A stretch of 64,000 nucleotides of DNA from Rhodospirillaceae bacterium (lineage in GTDB: Bacteria; Pseudomonadota; Alphaproteobacteria; JAEUKQ01), in the NCBI GenBank assembly GCA_016722635.1, contig JADKIX010000011.1:310001-374000 (forward strand), in the 5' to 3' direction. The notes beneath the pieces were generated by a model. It made no database searches and was not told the origin of the DNA. It saw only the letters and a program-made list of their open reading frames with translations. Positions 35,539 to 45,012 of the stretch are shown one piece after another (the first letter of the stretch is position 1; every line of letters starts with the position of its first letter). The translations under genes and the position numbers were made by a program.

Positions 35539-36156
35539 ATGAAAATATTTGGGTTAACAGGAAATATGGCGACCGGCAAAACCACCTTGGCCAAAATCTT
35601 ACAGCAGAAAAAAATTCCTGTTTTTGAAGCAGACAAACAAGTTAAATTTTTACAAAGCCAGTCGCAGGCAATTCGGACGCTTTTGGCCAAAAAAGGCTTG
35701 GTTGCAGATGCAGAAAAGCCAATCTCTTCTAAACAGATGCGGGAATTAATTTTACAATCTCCCCACCTTTTAAAGGAGTTGGAAGCCATATATCATCCGG
35801 CGGTCCATATTTTGGAAACGAAATTCATTAGGCAAGCGCATCGGCAACGGCGAAAAGTCATTTTCCTAGATATCCCGTTGTTGTTTGAGGTGGCAGATTA
35901 CCAAGGTCGGTTTGATGCTATTTTTTTATCCTATGTCCCACCCTCTATCCAAAAACAACGGGCTTTCAAAAGAAAGAATATGACGGCAGAATGGTTCTCA
36001 TTCATTGACTCCCAGCAATTGCCGTCTAGATGGAAAATGAAACACTCCCAGGCGGTTATCACAACTGGCCTGACTTTAAGGAGTAGCCGCTGGCAATTCC
36101 TTAGCAAACTAAAAGCCTTTTTAAGCCAGAAATCTTCTTATCAGAAATATCCTTAA
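35539..36156 (+). CDS. coaE: Dephospho-CoA kinase
   Basis: The last step of coenzyme A synthesis, a cytosolic P-loop kinase. Walker A GNMATGKTT lies at residues 8-16. FEADKQVKFL has the conserved catalytic acid region. VIFLDIPLLFE is the family signature, and QKQRAFKRKNMT is the lid. The length of 205 residues is normal. It starts 23 bases after maf and ends 10 bases before dnaQ, so the three are probably one transcript. Confidence 0.94.
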   Translation: MKIFGLTGNMATGKTTLAKILQQKKIPVFEADKQVKFLQSQSQAIRTLLAKKGLVADAEKPISSKQMRELILQSPHLLKELEAIYHPAVHILETKFIRQAHRQRRKVIFLDIPLLFEVADYQGRFDAIFLSYVPPSIQKQRAFKRKNMTAEWFSFIDSQQLPSRWKMKHSQAVITTGLTLRSSRWQFLSKLKAFLSQKSSYQKYP

Positions 36157-36166
36157 GGAATACAAA

Positions 36167-36850
36167 ATGCGCGAAATTATCTTGGATACCGAAACAACAG
36201 GATTGGATCCAGAAAAAGGGGATCGGGTAATTGAAATTGCTTGCCTGGAGTTGCTTAATCACTTGCCCACCGGACGGTCCCTGCAATATTATATAAATCC
36301 CGAGAGGCTGGTCCCAGCCGATGCAGTGGCTATTCATGGCATTACGAGCGAATTTCTATTAGGTAAACCGAAATTTCCCGAAATAATAGGAGGTTTCCTT
36401 GAATTTATTGCAGACTCGCCTTTTGTTATCCATAATGCAGACTTTGATATCCGTTTTCTCAATGCAGAATTGGCCCGGGTTAAACATCCGCCTTTTCCCT
36501 TATCCCGCAGCGTGGATACGATCATATTGGCCCGTCAAAAATTTCCAGGTGCCCCGGCAAGTTTAGACGCTTTATGCAGACGGTTTAATATTGACACAAG
36601 TCACCGGGCAAAACATGGAGCATTGGTTGATTGTCAATTATTGGCTCAAGTTTATTTGGAATTGCGGGGGGGAAGACAAAAAGGTTTTGCCTTGGATTCC
36701 CTTGAATCTTCCCATAATTCTTTAGCTAAGCCACAAGCGCGGAAAAATTTTTCAAGGAAATTAATCATTCCCTCTTCCCCCCAAGAGGATGCGGATCACC
36801 AGCATGTCCTGCAAAAATTGCGTAAGGCACTATGGCTCCAGCTAAAATAA
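36167..36850 (+). CDS. dnaQ: DNA polymerase III subunit epsilon
   Basis: The 3'-5' proofreading exonuclease of the replicative polymerase. DEDD-h motifs: LDTETTG (Exo I), VIHNADFDIRFLN (Exo II) and HRAKHGALVDCQLLA (Exo III with His and Asp). The C-terminal tail (about residues 165-227) would bind the alpha subunit. 227 residues, typical. It is convergent with secB, 17 bases away. Confidence 0.95.
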   Translation: MREIILDTETTGLDPEKGDRVIEIACLELLNHLPTGRSLQYYINPERLVPADAVAIHGITSEFLLGKPKFPEIIGGFLEFIADSPFVIHNADFDIRFLNAELARVKHPPFPLSRSVDTIILARQKFPGAPASLDALCRRFNIDTSHRAKHGALVDCQLLAQVYLELRGGRQKGFALDSLESSHNSLAKPQARKNFSRKLIIPSSPQEDADHQHVLQKLRKALWLQLK

Positions 36851-36867
36851 TCGTCAATTCTTAATTT

Positions 36868-37413
36868 TTATTGTATTGAGGCGCTTTCCGCAGAAGGGTT
36901 GGTTAGCTGGCGTTGACGTTCCTGGTACAACGCTGCAAAATCAATCGGTTGCAATTGGGGCAACGGAATGACCCCATCCCTTGAAAGGTTCATGATAATT
37001 TGCCTGGCAAAGGGGAATAACATCCGAGGGGCTTCAATCATCAATAAGGGTTCAATTGCCTCAACTGGCACTGATTGCAAATGGAATAAACCAGCATATT
37101 CAATTTCTGCTAAGCATTTGAATTTCTCTTGGACAGTAGATTCAATTAAAATCTTCAAGATCACTTCAAAATCGCTAGTGTTAAATTGTGCGACCCGGAT
37201 ATCAAATTTTATATTCCCTTTGGGGGTTTTAACGCCTTGTTGCAGAATTTCAACTGCATTTGGATTCTCAAAAGACAAATCTTTCAAATATTGCGAAACT
37301 AACGTAAAACTGGGACCCTTCTTTTCCCTATCAACCCCTTCGACCTTCGCCGAAGGTGCCGGGACTGCTTCTTTATCAACGGCGTTTTTGGGGGCGCGTG
37401 CATTTTCTGTCAT
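36868..37413 (-). CDS. secB: Protein-export chaperone SecB
   Basis: A tetrameric cytosolic chaperone that delivers precursors to SecA. The core (FTLVSQYLKDLSFENPNA, CLAEIEYAGLFHL, APRMLFPFARQII) is well conserved. The N-terminal 35 residues and the C-terminal tail are low-complexity, as in alphaproteobacteria. 181 residues. It is transcribed towards dnaQ and divergent from the Tim44-like gene, a conserved neighbourhood. Confidence 0.96.
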   Translation of the reverse strand: MTENARAPKNAVDKEAVPAPSAKVEGVDREKKGPSFTLVSQYLKDLSFENPNAVEILQQGVKTPKGNIKFDIRVAQFNTSDFEVILKILIESTVQEKFKCLAEIEYAGLFHLQSVPVEAIEPLLMIEAPRMLFPFARQIIMNLSRDGVIPLPQLQPIDFAALYQERQRQLTNPSAESASIQ

Positions 37414-37698
37414 GTACCATATTCCCTAACAATAATAACTTTACAAAAAGAAGTTCAACAACCCTTATGCCCGAACCTGTTTTTTTTAGCAAGTATCTTG
37501 ATATATTAGGCTTTACCCGAGATATTATTCACTGAACTGATGTGGCAAAATACTAAATCAAGAAATCAATCCATATAATGTGGGCGGATTTTTGAACAAT
37601 ACAATTTGCCTTTTCCGCGGTATTTGCTAAAATCCTCAGAGAAAATTGGGGTGTTTAAAAGCCCTTTATGTTTAAAATTGTACTGTAGAATCAAACAA

Positions 37699-38382
37699 AT
37701 GACAAATACAGATTGGCTTCAAATCATTATTTTCGCTGCTATCGCCCTATTCTTCTTTTTTCGGCTGCGTAGTGTGTTAGGACAAAAAACCGGCGAAGAA
37801 CATAAACATGGCAAGATATTGACCCCCAAATCCCTAAGGCCAGTGCCCCTAAGGCCGCAGGATCAGGTGGCGGTAAAGGATAAAATAGACAGTGATCAAG
37901 AAATCGCTTCTTTACTGACGGGGCAAGACCAGGTAGCTGATTTAAAAAAACTGCAAACTATTTCCCCTGCTTTTCAGCCTAGTTCCTTTTTAAAAGGTGC
38001 TAAAATCGCTTTTGAATCGGTTCTGCATGCCTACGCCGAAGGGGATACTAAAACGCTAAAATCCTTGGTGGATCAAGAAATTTTTGATGCTTTTGCTGGG
38101 TCTATTGCTGAGCGCCAAAATAAAGGCCAGCAACAGCAAACCATGATTGTGGCGATTAATGATGCGAAAATCGAATCAATTAAAATTGAAAACGGTCAAG
38201 CATTCATCACGGTTTTGATAATTTCGGAGCAAATTAATGTTGTTCGCAACCAAGATGGCCAAGTGATAGAGGGGGATGCAACGGCTGTCAGGAACATTCG
38301 CGACCTTTGGACTTTCCGCAAGGATTTGCGTAATATGGATCCGAATTGGCTGTTGGTGGCCACCCATAATGCCGAAGATTAG
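37699..38382 (+). CDS. Tim44-like (TimA) membrane protein
   Basis: A bacterial Tim44-domain protein anchored by one N-terminal helix (TDWLQIIIFAAIALFFFFRLR). The Tim44-like/lumazine-binding-fold domain follows from about residue 90 (GAKIAFESVLHAYAEGDTKTLKSLV, RNIRDLWTFRKDLRNMDPNW). ATG 37699 is chosen since the membrane helix follows directly; the open frame upstream adds unlikely sequence. The role in bacteria is poorly defined; a link to membrane protein handling is inferred. It overlaps mltA by 14 bases. A TATAAT at 37574-37579 may be its promoter. Confidence 0.9.
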   Translation: MTNTDWLQIIIFAAIALFFFFRLRSVLGQKTGEEHKHGKILTPKSLRPVPLRPQDQVAVKDKIDSDQEIASLLTGQDQVADLKKLQTISPAFQPSSFLKGAKIAFESVLHAYAEGDTKTLKSLVDQEIFDAFAGSIAERQNKGQQQQTMIVAINDAKIESIKIENGQAFITVLIISEQINVVRNQDGQVIEGDATAVRNIRDLWTFRKDLRNMDPNWLLVATHNAED

Positions 38383-39640
38383 ACGCTTTTTATCGCGCCA
38401 TCCGATTGCCGTCGTCCTTTTTATGTGTCTGCTAGTTTTGGGAACGTGGCTATGGATTAAAGACCGGCCGTCATCCGTGCCAGTGACTCTTTTACCGCAA
38501 AAAATATGGGTAACCCCTATATCATTCCAGCAATTGCCGGGTTGGTCACAAGATAATATTAGCGAAATCATTCCGGCTTTAGAGAATTCTTGCGCAAAAT
38601 ATAAAAAACTGGCACCAGAGCGATCAGTAGGCAGTGCCGATTGGCGGATAAAAGTGGCAGATTGGTTACCGCTTTGCCAAGAATTAGGCCTTATAGGCCC
38701 TAGCTTTTCGGATGTCGTAAAGTTTCTTGAAAAATGGTTGCAACCCTTTGCTTTGCAACCATTTCAACCTATACCCGGGCTTTTCACCGGTTATTATGAA
38801 CCAGAAATTCAGGGATCAACGCTTCCCGATGCCAAGCACCAAATTCCCCTTTACCGTGTCCCCGATGATTTGATTATCGTTGATCTCGGTAAATTTAGGG
38901 AAGAATGGCAGAACCAACAAATTATCGGTCGGATTACGGATGGGACGCTTCAGCCTTATTATACCCGTGAACAAATCGCCCAAGGTGCCCTAAAAGGCAA
39001 AGGGCAAGAAATTATCTGGCTACAGGATAGGATTGATGGGTTTTTCTTGGAAATTCAGGGATCAGGGGTAATCAGGTTACCCGATAATCAACAGATTCGA
39101 GTAGGCTATGCTGGCAAAAACGGCCATCCTTACCGAGCGGTCGGTGCCAAATTCATCCAAGACGGAATCCTAACCCGGGAACAGGTCAGTTTACAATCCA
39201 TCCGCGAGTGGCTTAGCCGTCATCCGGAACAGCAGCAAAAGTTCATGGATTTTAACCCGAGCTATGTTTTTTTCAACCTTCTACCCTCTGATATAAAGGG
39301 TGCAATTGGCGCACAAGGGGTGGTTCTGACGGCTGGCCGCAGTATGGCGGTTGATCCGGTTTATATTCCCTTAGGAACATTGCTTTGGCTTGATAGTACT
39401 TGGCCATTTGTCCCAAAGGGGGCGGGCGAGAGCGGTAACCCTGTGCTAGAAAGAAAATTGCAACGATTGATGATCGCCCAGGATACAGGGGGGGCAATTA
39501 AAGGACCGATTCGGGGGGATGTTTTTTGGGGGACGGGTGAGGCTGCAGGGAACATTGCTGGTTATATGAAACAAAACGGCACCTATTATCTGATTGTCCC
39601 TAAAACAATTCCGATCCCAGCTGAATTAACAGTTAAGTAA
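38369..39640 (+). CDS. mltA: Membrane-bound lytic murein transglycosylase A
   Basis: It cleaves peptidoglycan between MurNAc and GlcNAc to form anhydro-muropeptides. An N-terminal membrane helix (VVLFMCLLVLGTWLWI) replaces the lipobox of E. coli MltA. The MltA domain (LFTGYYEPEIQGS) and the C-terminal 3D barrel follow, with MAVDPVYIPLG and the catalytic region AQDTGGAIKGPIRGDVFWG. The start is ATG 38369 inside the end of the Tim44 gene. About 423 residues. Confidence 0.94.
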   Translation: MPKIRRFLSRHPIAVVLFMCLLVLGTWLWIKDRPSSVPVTLLPQKIWVTPISFQQLPGWSQDNISEIIPALENSCAKYKKLAPERSVGSADWRIKVADWLPLCQELGLIGPSFSDVVKFLEKWLQPFALQPFQPIPGLFTGYYEPEIQGSTLPDAKHQIPLYRVPDDLIIVDLGKFREEWQNQQIIGRITDGTLQPYYTREQIAQGALKGKGQEIIWLQDRIDGFFLEIQGSGVIRLPDNQQIRVGYAGKNGHPYRAVGAKFIQDGILTREQVSLQSIREWLSRHPEQQQKFMDFNPSYVFFNLLPSDIKGAIGAQGVVLTAGRSMAVDPVYIPLGTLLWLDSTWPFVPKGAGESGNPVLERKLQRLMIAQDTGGAIKGPIRGDVFWGTGEAAGNIAGYMKQNGTYYLIVPKTIPIPAELTVK

Positions 39641-39693
39641 GCAGATGCCTTGTTACGTACTGTGACCCAAAGCAATGAGAATAATTTTTAGAA

Positions 39694-40263
39694 ATGACCC
39701 AAAGAAAATCAAGCAAATCGATCGTAGAGCCAGATGGCAAGCTTTGGGAACAGGTTGTTAAAAATGTCCAGCCCCTTAAAAACAAGGGAATAAAAATTTT
39801 GCTAAGCGTTCCCCAAGAAATTCTAGCCCTTCCAATCATTCGTTCCCCAAGAAAAAAACCTATTATTGACAGACAACCGGTCGTGCGATCGCAGCCTAAC
39901 CCTCAACCTTCCTTATCCGTTGGGGATCTGCAGCAATTGGATCGTAGCCTGCAGCAAAAGATGAAGCGGGGCGAATTAACCATTTCTGCGACCTTGGATT
40001 TGCATGGCCTAACCCAGGATAGGGCGATTGCCCGGTTAACCTCCTTTCTTAATCAAGCTTACGCGCAGCAAAACCGTTGTGTGTTAGTGATTACCGGTAA
40101 AGGGGCAGGGGGGTTAAAAGCGGGAGTTTTACAACAGGGTGTACCCAAATGGCTGAATACCCAACCCCTTCGTGCCATCATCCTGGCTTTTTGCTACGCC
40201 CAGCGGAATCAAGGGGGGCAAGGGGCGTTATATGTTTTACTGAAAAGAAATAAACTTTTATAA
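39694..40263 (+). CDS. Smr-domain protein
   Basis: A 189-residue protein with a disordered basic N-terminus and a C-terminal Smr (MutS2-like) domain from about residue 100: LDLHGLTQDRAIARL and VLVITGKGAGG are the two Smr signatures (LDLHG and TGKG). Smr proteins nick nucleic acids; recent work links some to cleavage of collided-ribosome mRNA. The true target here is unknown. It follows mltA by 53 bases, the usual order. Confidence 0.9.
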   Translation: MTQRKSSKSIVEPDGKLWEQVVKNVQPLKNKGIKILLSVPQEILALPIIRSPRKKPIIDRQPVVRSQPNPQPSLSVGDLQQLDRSLQQKMKRGELTISATLDLHGLTQDRAIARLTSFLNQAYAQQNRCVLVITGKGAGGLKAGVLQQGVPKWLNTQPLRAIILAFCYAQRNQGGQGALYVLLKRNKLL

Positions 40264-40284
40264 AAAGGTAAGGATGACGAGGAA

Positions 40285-40932
40285 ATGGGTATTCAAAAAA
40301 AAATAGATAAACCTGCCAAGCAACATTTGACCCTATATAGCCATCCTGATTCAGGGCATTGTTACAAAGTTAAGTTAATGATGGCAATTGCGGGCTTGGC
40401 CCATGACTATCAAATCATCGATATTAATATCCCGCGGCCGCAAAGGCCGGAGTCTTTTAGAAAACTAGCAAAATTCGGGGAAGTGCCTTTACTAACCGCT
40501 GGTCAACAAGCTTATGTCCAATCCAATGCGATTTTGATGTTTTTAGCAAATCTCACCAAAAAATTTGGGGCAGAGAATGAAATATTGCTGTCAAAAGTAC
40601 GGGAATGGCTGTTCTGGGAGGCTAACCGCTTGGGTTTTAGCCTGCCTAATTTGCGCTATGCCCGGCGTTTCGCACCACAAAATTATCCGGCAGGCGCTAT
40701 TTCTTGGATTGAAGGGCGGTATAAAACAGATATTAGCCGTTTAGAAGAAGAATTGGCGGATGGAAGAACTTTTATCACCGGAGAAAAGCTAACAATAGCT
40801 GATTTTTCCTTGTGCGGATACTTATTTTGGGCAGAACAAGCCGAGGTTGATGTACCTCGAAAGGTTCAACAATGGCTGCAACGAATAAGCAAGATTCCAG
40901 GTTGGGGACACCCAGACATCTTATTGAAATAA
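40285..40932 (+). CDS. Glutathione S-transferase family protein
   Basis: An N-terminal thioredoxin-like domain (LTLYSHPDSGHCYKVKLMMA, FGEVPLLTAGQQAYVQSNAIL with the cis-Pro and Ser-type glutathione site) precedes an all-helical C-terminal domain (about 95-215, GEKLTIADFSLCGYL). The serine/cysteine near the N-terminus (HPDSGHC) suggests a beta/theta-like class. Substrate unknown. gshB elsewhere in the window would supply glutathione. It is convergent with hslU across a terminator. Confidence 0.88.
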   Translation: MGIQKKIDKPAKQHLTLYSHPDSGHCYKVKLMMAIAGLAHDYQIIDINIPRPQRPESFRKLAKFGEVPLLTAGQQAYVQSNAILMFLANLTKKFGAENEILLSKVREWLFWEANRLGFSLPNLRYARRFAPQNYPAGAISWIEGRYKTDISRLEEELADGRTFITGEKLTIADFSLCGYLFWAEQAEVDVPRKVQQWLQRISKIPGWGHPDILLK

Positions 40933-40938
40933 TAACCA

Positions 40939-40977
40939 AAAGGCTACACAATCTATAAACTCTATTGTCCAGCCTTT
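40939..40977. terminator. Bidirectional terminator between gst and hslU
   Basis: AAAGGCT/AGCCTTT (7 bp) and an inner ACAAT/ATTGT (5 bp) form a hairpin in the 60-base convergent gap, with A-rich and T-rich flanks. It can serve both genes. Confidence 0.6.
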
Positions 40978-40992
40978 ATTCTTTTCATTAGC

Positions 40993-42339
40993 CTAAAGAA
41001 TAAATTTACTGAGATCGGTGTTTTTCGCAAGTCCGGCAATCCGCTCTTGTACATAGGCATCATCGATGGTAATCGTCGATCCTGCTTGGTCACTGGCTTG
41101 GAAACTGATCTCTTCCAACAGTTTCTCTAAAACCGTATGGAGGCGACGGGCACCGATATTTTCAACGGTTGAATTGATCATCGCGGCTAAATCCGATAAA
41201 CTATCAATGGCTTCTTCCGTAAAGTGCAAGGTAATATCTTCGGTTTTTAACAAAGCTTTATATTGTTTGATCAAGCTGGTTTCAGGTTCCCGCAGAATGC
41301 GTTTAAAATCATCGCGGCTTAAAGCTTTAAGCTCCACCCGAATCGGCAAACGACCTTGCAATTCCGGCAATAAATCAGATGGCTTAGCCATATGGAAAGC
41401 CCCCGATGCAATAAATAAGATATGATCGGTTTTAACGGTGCCGTATTTCGTGGGGACTTGCGTACCCTCAATCAATGGCAATAGGTCACGTTGCACGCCC
41501 TCACGGCTGACATCCGCTCCCATCCGCTCGGATCTCGCGCAAATTTTGTCAATTTCATCGATGAAAACAATGCCGTTTTCCTCAACTGTTTTAATGGCTT
41601 CTTGAACCATTTTTTCCTGATCCAGCAATTTATCGCTTTCCTCGACAATCAATATTTTATAGCTTTCCGCAACAGTTGTACGACGGGTTTTCGTGCGTCC
41701 GCCCATGGCCTGCCCAAGCATGTCATTGAGGTTCAGCATGCCCATGCTGGCCCCAGGCATCCCCGGGATATCAAAGGTCGGCAAGCGGTTGCCGGTATCC
41801 TTCACTTGGATTTCAATTTCTTTTTGGTCGAGTTCGCCTGTCCGTAACATTTTACGGAATTTAGCGCGGGTTTCAGGGGTCGATGATTCCCCAACCAAGG
41901 CATCCAGAACCCTTTCTTCCGCCATAATTTCAGCTTTACTGTTCACTTCTTTGCGCATGCGTTCGCGTGTTTGGCTTATGCTGATTTCTATTAAATCACG
42001 GATGATTTGCTCGACGTCCCGTCCGACATAACCTATTTCTGTAAATTTGGTTGCCTCAACCTTAATAAAAGGGGCTTGTGCGAGTTTAGCCAAGCGGCGG
42101 GCAATTTCTGTTTTGCCAACCCCTGTAGGCCCTATCATGAGAATGTTTTTTGGCAAGACTTCATCGCGAAGTTCGGCAGGCAATTGTTGGCGCCGCCAGC
42201 GATTGCGCAGGGCGACGGCCACTGCCTTCTTGGCTTCATGCTGGCCGATAATATAGCGGTCTAGTTCCGAGACAATCTCCCGTGGGCTGAAATTGGCAGC
42301 GGTGGAGGAGGGATTTGAGGTGGTTAAATGATCGTTCAT
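40993..42339 (-). CDS. hslU: ATP-dependent protease ATPase subunit HslU
   Basis: The AAA+ unfoldase of the HslUV protease. Walker A GPTGVGKTEIARRLAKL, the pore motif region TKFTEIGYVGRDVE, an inserted I domain (about 110-240), Walker B VFIDEIDKI, and the C-terminal IAGLAKNTDLSKFIL tail that docks into HslV are all present. 448 residues. It overlaps hslV by four bases. Confidence 0.97.
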   Translation of the reverse strand: MNDHLTTSNPSSTAANFSPREIVSELDRYIIGQHEAKKAVAVALRNRWRRQQLPAELRDEVLPKNILMIGPTGVGKTEIARRLAKLAQAPFIKVEATKFTEIGYVGRDVEQIIRDLIEISISQTRERMRKEVNSKAEIMAEERVLDALVGESSTPETRAKFRKMLRTGELDQKEIEIQVKDTGNRLPTFDIPGMPGASMGMLNLNDMLGQAMGGRTKTRRTTVAESYKILIVEESDKLLDQEKMVQEAIKTVEENGIVFIDEIDKICARSERMGADVSREGVQRDLLPLIEGTQVPTKYGTVKTDHILFIASGAFHMAKPSDLLPELQGRLPIRVELKALSRDDFKRILREPETSLIKQYKALLKTEDITLHFTEEAIDSLSDLAAMINSTVENIGARRLHTVLEKLLEEISFQASDQAGSTITIDDAYVQERIAGLAKNTDLSKFIL

Positions 42340-42947
42340 AAGGTTTCAATCGTAATATTGTTGTTAGTGTAAACACATAATTCAGCGGCAATTTTCATCG
42401 ATCTTTTGACGATTTCCAAGGCATCCAGATTTTCAATAGGTAGTAAGGCCTTGGCCGCGGAAATCGCAAAATTTCCGCCTGAGCCGATGCCGATTAACCC
42501 GCTATCCGGCTCCAATACATCGCCAGCCCCCGAAATAATAAAGCTGACATTTTTGTCGGCAACCGCCATCATCGCTTCCAATCTTCTTAAATAGCGGTCG
42601 GTGCGCCAATCTTTGGCCAATTCGACACAAGCCCTGGCTAATTGCCCAGGGTGTTTTTCCAGTTTTGCTTCTAAACGTTCAAAAAGGGTTAAGGCGTCTG
42701 CCGTTGAACCAGCAAAGCCTGCAATAATATCACCTTTGCCCAGCCTTCTGACTTTGCGGGTCGTGGATTTAATGATAGTAGCCCCAAAAGAAACTTGGCC
42801 ATCACCAGCGATCACCACTTGCTCGCCTTTACGGACACAAAGAATGGTTGTCCCGTGCCAAGAGGGGGGGTGATTTGATTGTGACCCTAATGTAGGGGAT
42901 CCATCGTTCAATTTATTTCTCCTGCTTGATTTGACGCTAGAAAGCAT
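42336..42947 (-). CDS. hslV: ATP-dependent protease subunit HslV
   Basis: The threonine-protease core of HslUV. The catalytic Thr begins the motif TTILCVRKGEQVVIAGDGQV. Here about 32 residues precede it, ending in WHG, a longer leader than the one or few residues usual in gammaproteobacteria; it must be removed for activity. DKNVSFIISGAGDVLEP and IGSGGNFAISAAKAL match the family. A shorter start downstream cannot be excluded. It overlaps hslU as ATGA. Confidence 0.95.
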   Translation of the reverse strand: MLSSVKSSRRNKLNDGSPTLGSQSNHPPSWHGTTILCVRKGEQVVIAGDGQVSFGATIIKSTTRKVRRLGKGDIIAGFAGSTADALTLFERLEAKLEKHPGQLARACVELAKDWRTDRYLRRLEAMMAVADKNVSFIISGAGDVLEPDSGLIGIGSGGNFAISAAKALLPIENLDALEIVKRSMKIAAELCVYTNNNITIETL

Positions 42948-43060
42948 CTTATATATGGGATAGGTTCTTTAAGTAACAAGATCGACCCCCTGATAAAATA
43001 TTTCAAGCGGGTAAAACAACAGAAGAATAAAATACAAAATAATAAAGATGGGAAGAAAAA

Positions 43061-43435
43061 ATGGCTTATAACCCAGACAATATTTTTGCGAAAATTTTAC
43101 GTGGCGAAATTCCTTGCAAAAAAGTCTATGAGAATCAAGATGTGTTGGCATTCTATGATATAAAACCACAGGCCAAAATCCATATCTTGGTGATCCCAAA
43201 ACAGCCTTATCAATCCTGGGATGATTTTTCAGCCTATGCCACCCCTCACCAAATGGCGGCGCTGATGCAGGCGGTGGGATTAATCGCTAGGCAATTAGGA
43301 TTAGACAAGCAAGGATATAGGGTTTTGGTCAATAACGGGCAGAATGCCCATCAGGAAGTTCCCCATTTTCACCTGCATCTCTTAGGCGGCCATCCCTTGG
43401 GGCCTATACTGCAAAAAGGGATAGCAACTAACTAA
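43061..43435 (+). CDS. hinT: HIT-family purine nucleoside phosphoramidase
   Basis: A small histidine-triad hydrolase (HinT type) that acts on AMP-NH2-like substrates. The triad HFHLHLL is intact, and IFAKILRGEIPCKKVYE and GYRVLVNNGQ are characteristic. 124 residues, normal. It is divergent from hslV across a 113-base gap and convergent with comM. Confidence 0.95.
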   Translation: MAYNPDNIFAKILRGEIPCKKVYENQDVLAFYDIKPQAKIHILVIPKQPYQSWDDFSAYATPHQMAALMQAVGLIARQLGLDKQGYRVLVNNGQNAHQEVPHFHLHLLGGHPLGPILQKGIATN

Positions 43436-43479
43436 TCATTGAGGGCAACTGTCTGGCCAATCAAGACCAACTCGAATGA

Positions 43480-45012
43480 TCAATCAGCTAATTTGGGTTG
43501 GATGCGGCGGTAGCTAAGCGCTTCGGCAATATGGGTGCGTTCAATTCTCTCGCATTCCGCTAAATCAGCAATCGTTCGTGCTACCCGTAAGACACGGTGA
43601 TACCCACGCGCTGACAAAGCCATTTTTTCGGCAGCTTTTGTCAGCAAACTTTGCCCATCCGCATCTAAAGCGGCCACTTTCTCTAGGGTATTTAAGTCAA
43701 GTTCTGCATTTGATAAAGGAATGGAGGCCATTGATGCGGGCGACTGGCGTTTTGTTTGCCTTTCCCACGCCTTGGCCACACGCCGACCGATTTGCCCCGA
43801 GGATTCCCCCACCCGTTCGCTATGCAGGGTTGCGGGTGGTAGGGCATTGACCTCAATTGTTAAATCAATTCGGTCCAGAAAAGGCCCCGATATTTTTGAC
43901 TGATACGATTCGGCGCATTGGGGCTTTTTGCTGCAAGCCAATTGCGGGTGATCAAAATATCCGCAACGGCAGGGGTTCATGGCGGCAATTAGTTGGAACC
44001 TGGCGGGATAGGTGATGTGGTGGTTGGCACGCGCAATCGTGATGTTTTTTGTCTCCAAGGGCTGCCTTAAGGAATCCAGAGATTGGCGGGAAAATTCGGG
44101 CATTTCATCCAAAAATAAAACCCCGTTATGAGCCAAAGATACCTCCCCTGGTTTTGCCCGTAAGCCACCGCCCACTAAGGAAGCCATCGATGCGGAATGA
44201 TGGGGATCGCGGAAAGGGCGTTCCTGAATCAGCGATGTTTCGGGCAATTGCCCAGCCAAACTGTAAATAATGGTGGTTTCCAAAGCTTCCTGTGCAGATA
44301 AGGGGGGTAATATCCCGGGCAATCTTGCAGCCAACATGGACTTTCCTGCCCCCGGCGGGCCGATCAACAAAAGGTTATGATGGCCAGCTGCGGCAATTTC
44401 CAAGGCCCGTTTTGCCGTTTCTTGGCCGCGGATATCGCGGATATCTTTTAATTCCGGCTTGCTTTTAAGGATTTTTGCTGTTGGAGGCGATAACGGTCTT
44501 TCCCCCTTTAAGTAACTCAGCAAAACAATTAAATTGGGGGCCGCAATAATTTCTGTCGATCCTGCCCAGGCAGCCTCCGCCCCCTGCTGTTCGGGGCAAA
44601 TTAATGTCAAACCGCGCGATGAGGCATGTAAGGCAGCTGCTAAAACACCGTTTATAGGCGATATACGGCCATCAAGCCCCAATTCCCCGATGGCACAATA
44701 TTTTTCTAACGAGATAGCAGGTAATCCATCAATAGCTGCCAGCAACCCCAAAGCAATCGGCAAATCATAGTGGCTACCTTCTTTCATCAAATCGGCAGGT
44801 GCCAAGTTAACAGTGATTCTTTTTCCGGGTAATGCCAACCCGATGGCTTGGAAAGCCGCTCGGACACGCTCACGGCTTTCTGCAATGGCTTTATCGGGTA
44901 GGCCTACGATGGTAAAACTGGGCAGGCCATTGGTTAATTGCACCTGCACTTCAACTGCTTGGGTGTAAAATCCGGAAAAGGCAACTGTTTTAACGGATAC
45001 ACCCATCATCAA
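43480..45012 (-). CDS. comM: YifB/ComM Mg-chelatase-like AAA ATPase
   Basis: ComM is a hexameric branch-migration helicase that helps integrate DNA during natural transformation and is widespread in bacteria. The 510-residue protein has an N-terminal Lon-like domain (VQVQLTNGLPSFTIVGLPDKA), Walker A GPPGAGKSMLA, LDEMPEF, a cysteine set around CRCGYFDHPQLACSKKPQC, and a C-terminal lid (SARGYHRVLRVARTIADL). Three adjacent ATGs blur the start. It is transcribed alone. Confidence 0.95.
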   Translation of the reverse strand: MMMGVSVKTVAFSGFYTQAVEVQVQLTNGLPSFTIVGLPDKAIAESRERVRAAFQAIGLALPGKRITVNLAPADLMKEGSHYDLPIALGLLAAIDGLPAISLEKYCAIGELGLDGRISPINGVLAAALHASSRGLTLICPEQQGAEAAWAGSTEIIAAPNLIVLLSYLKGERPLSPPTAKILKSKPELKDIRDIRGQETAKRALEIAAAGHHNLLLIGPPGAGKSMLAARLPGILPPLSAQEALETTIIYSLAGQLPETSLIQERPFRDPHHSASMASLVGGGLRAKPGEVSLAHNGVLFLDEMPEFSRQSLDSLRQPLETKNITIARANHHITYPARFQLIAAMNPCRCGYFDHPQLACSKKPQCAESYQSKISGPFLDRIDLTIEVNALPPATLHSERVGESSGQIGRRVAKAWERQTKRQSPASMASIPLSNAELDLNTLEKVAALDADGQSLLTKAAEKMALSARGYHRVLRVARTIADLAECERIERTHIAEALSYRRIQPKLAD

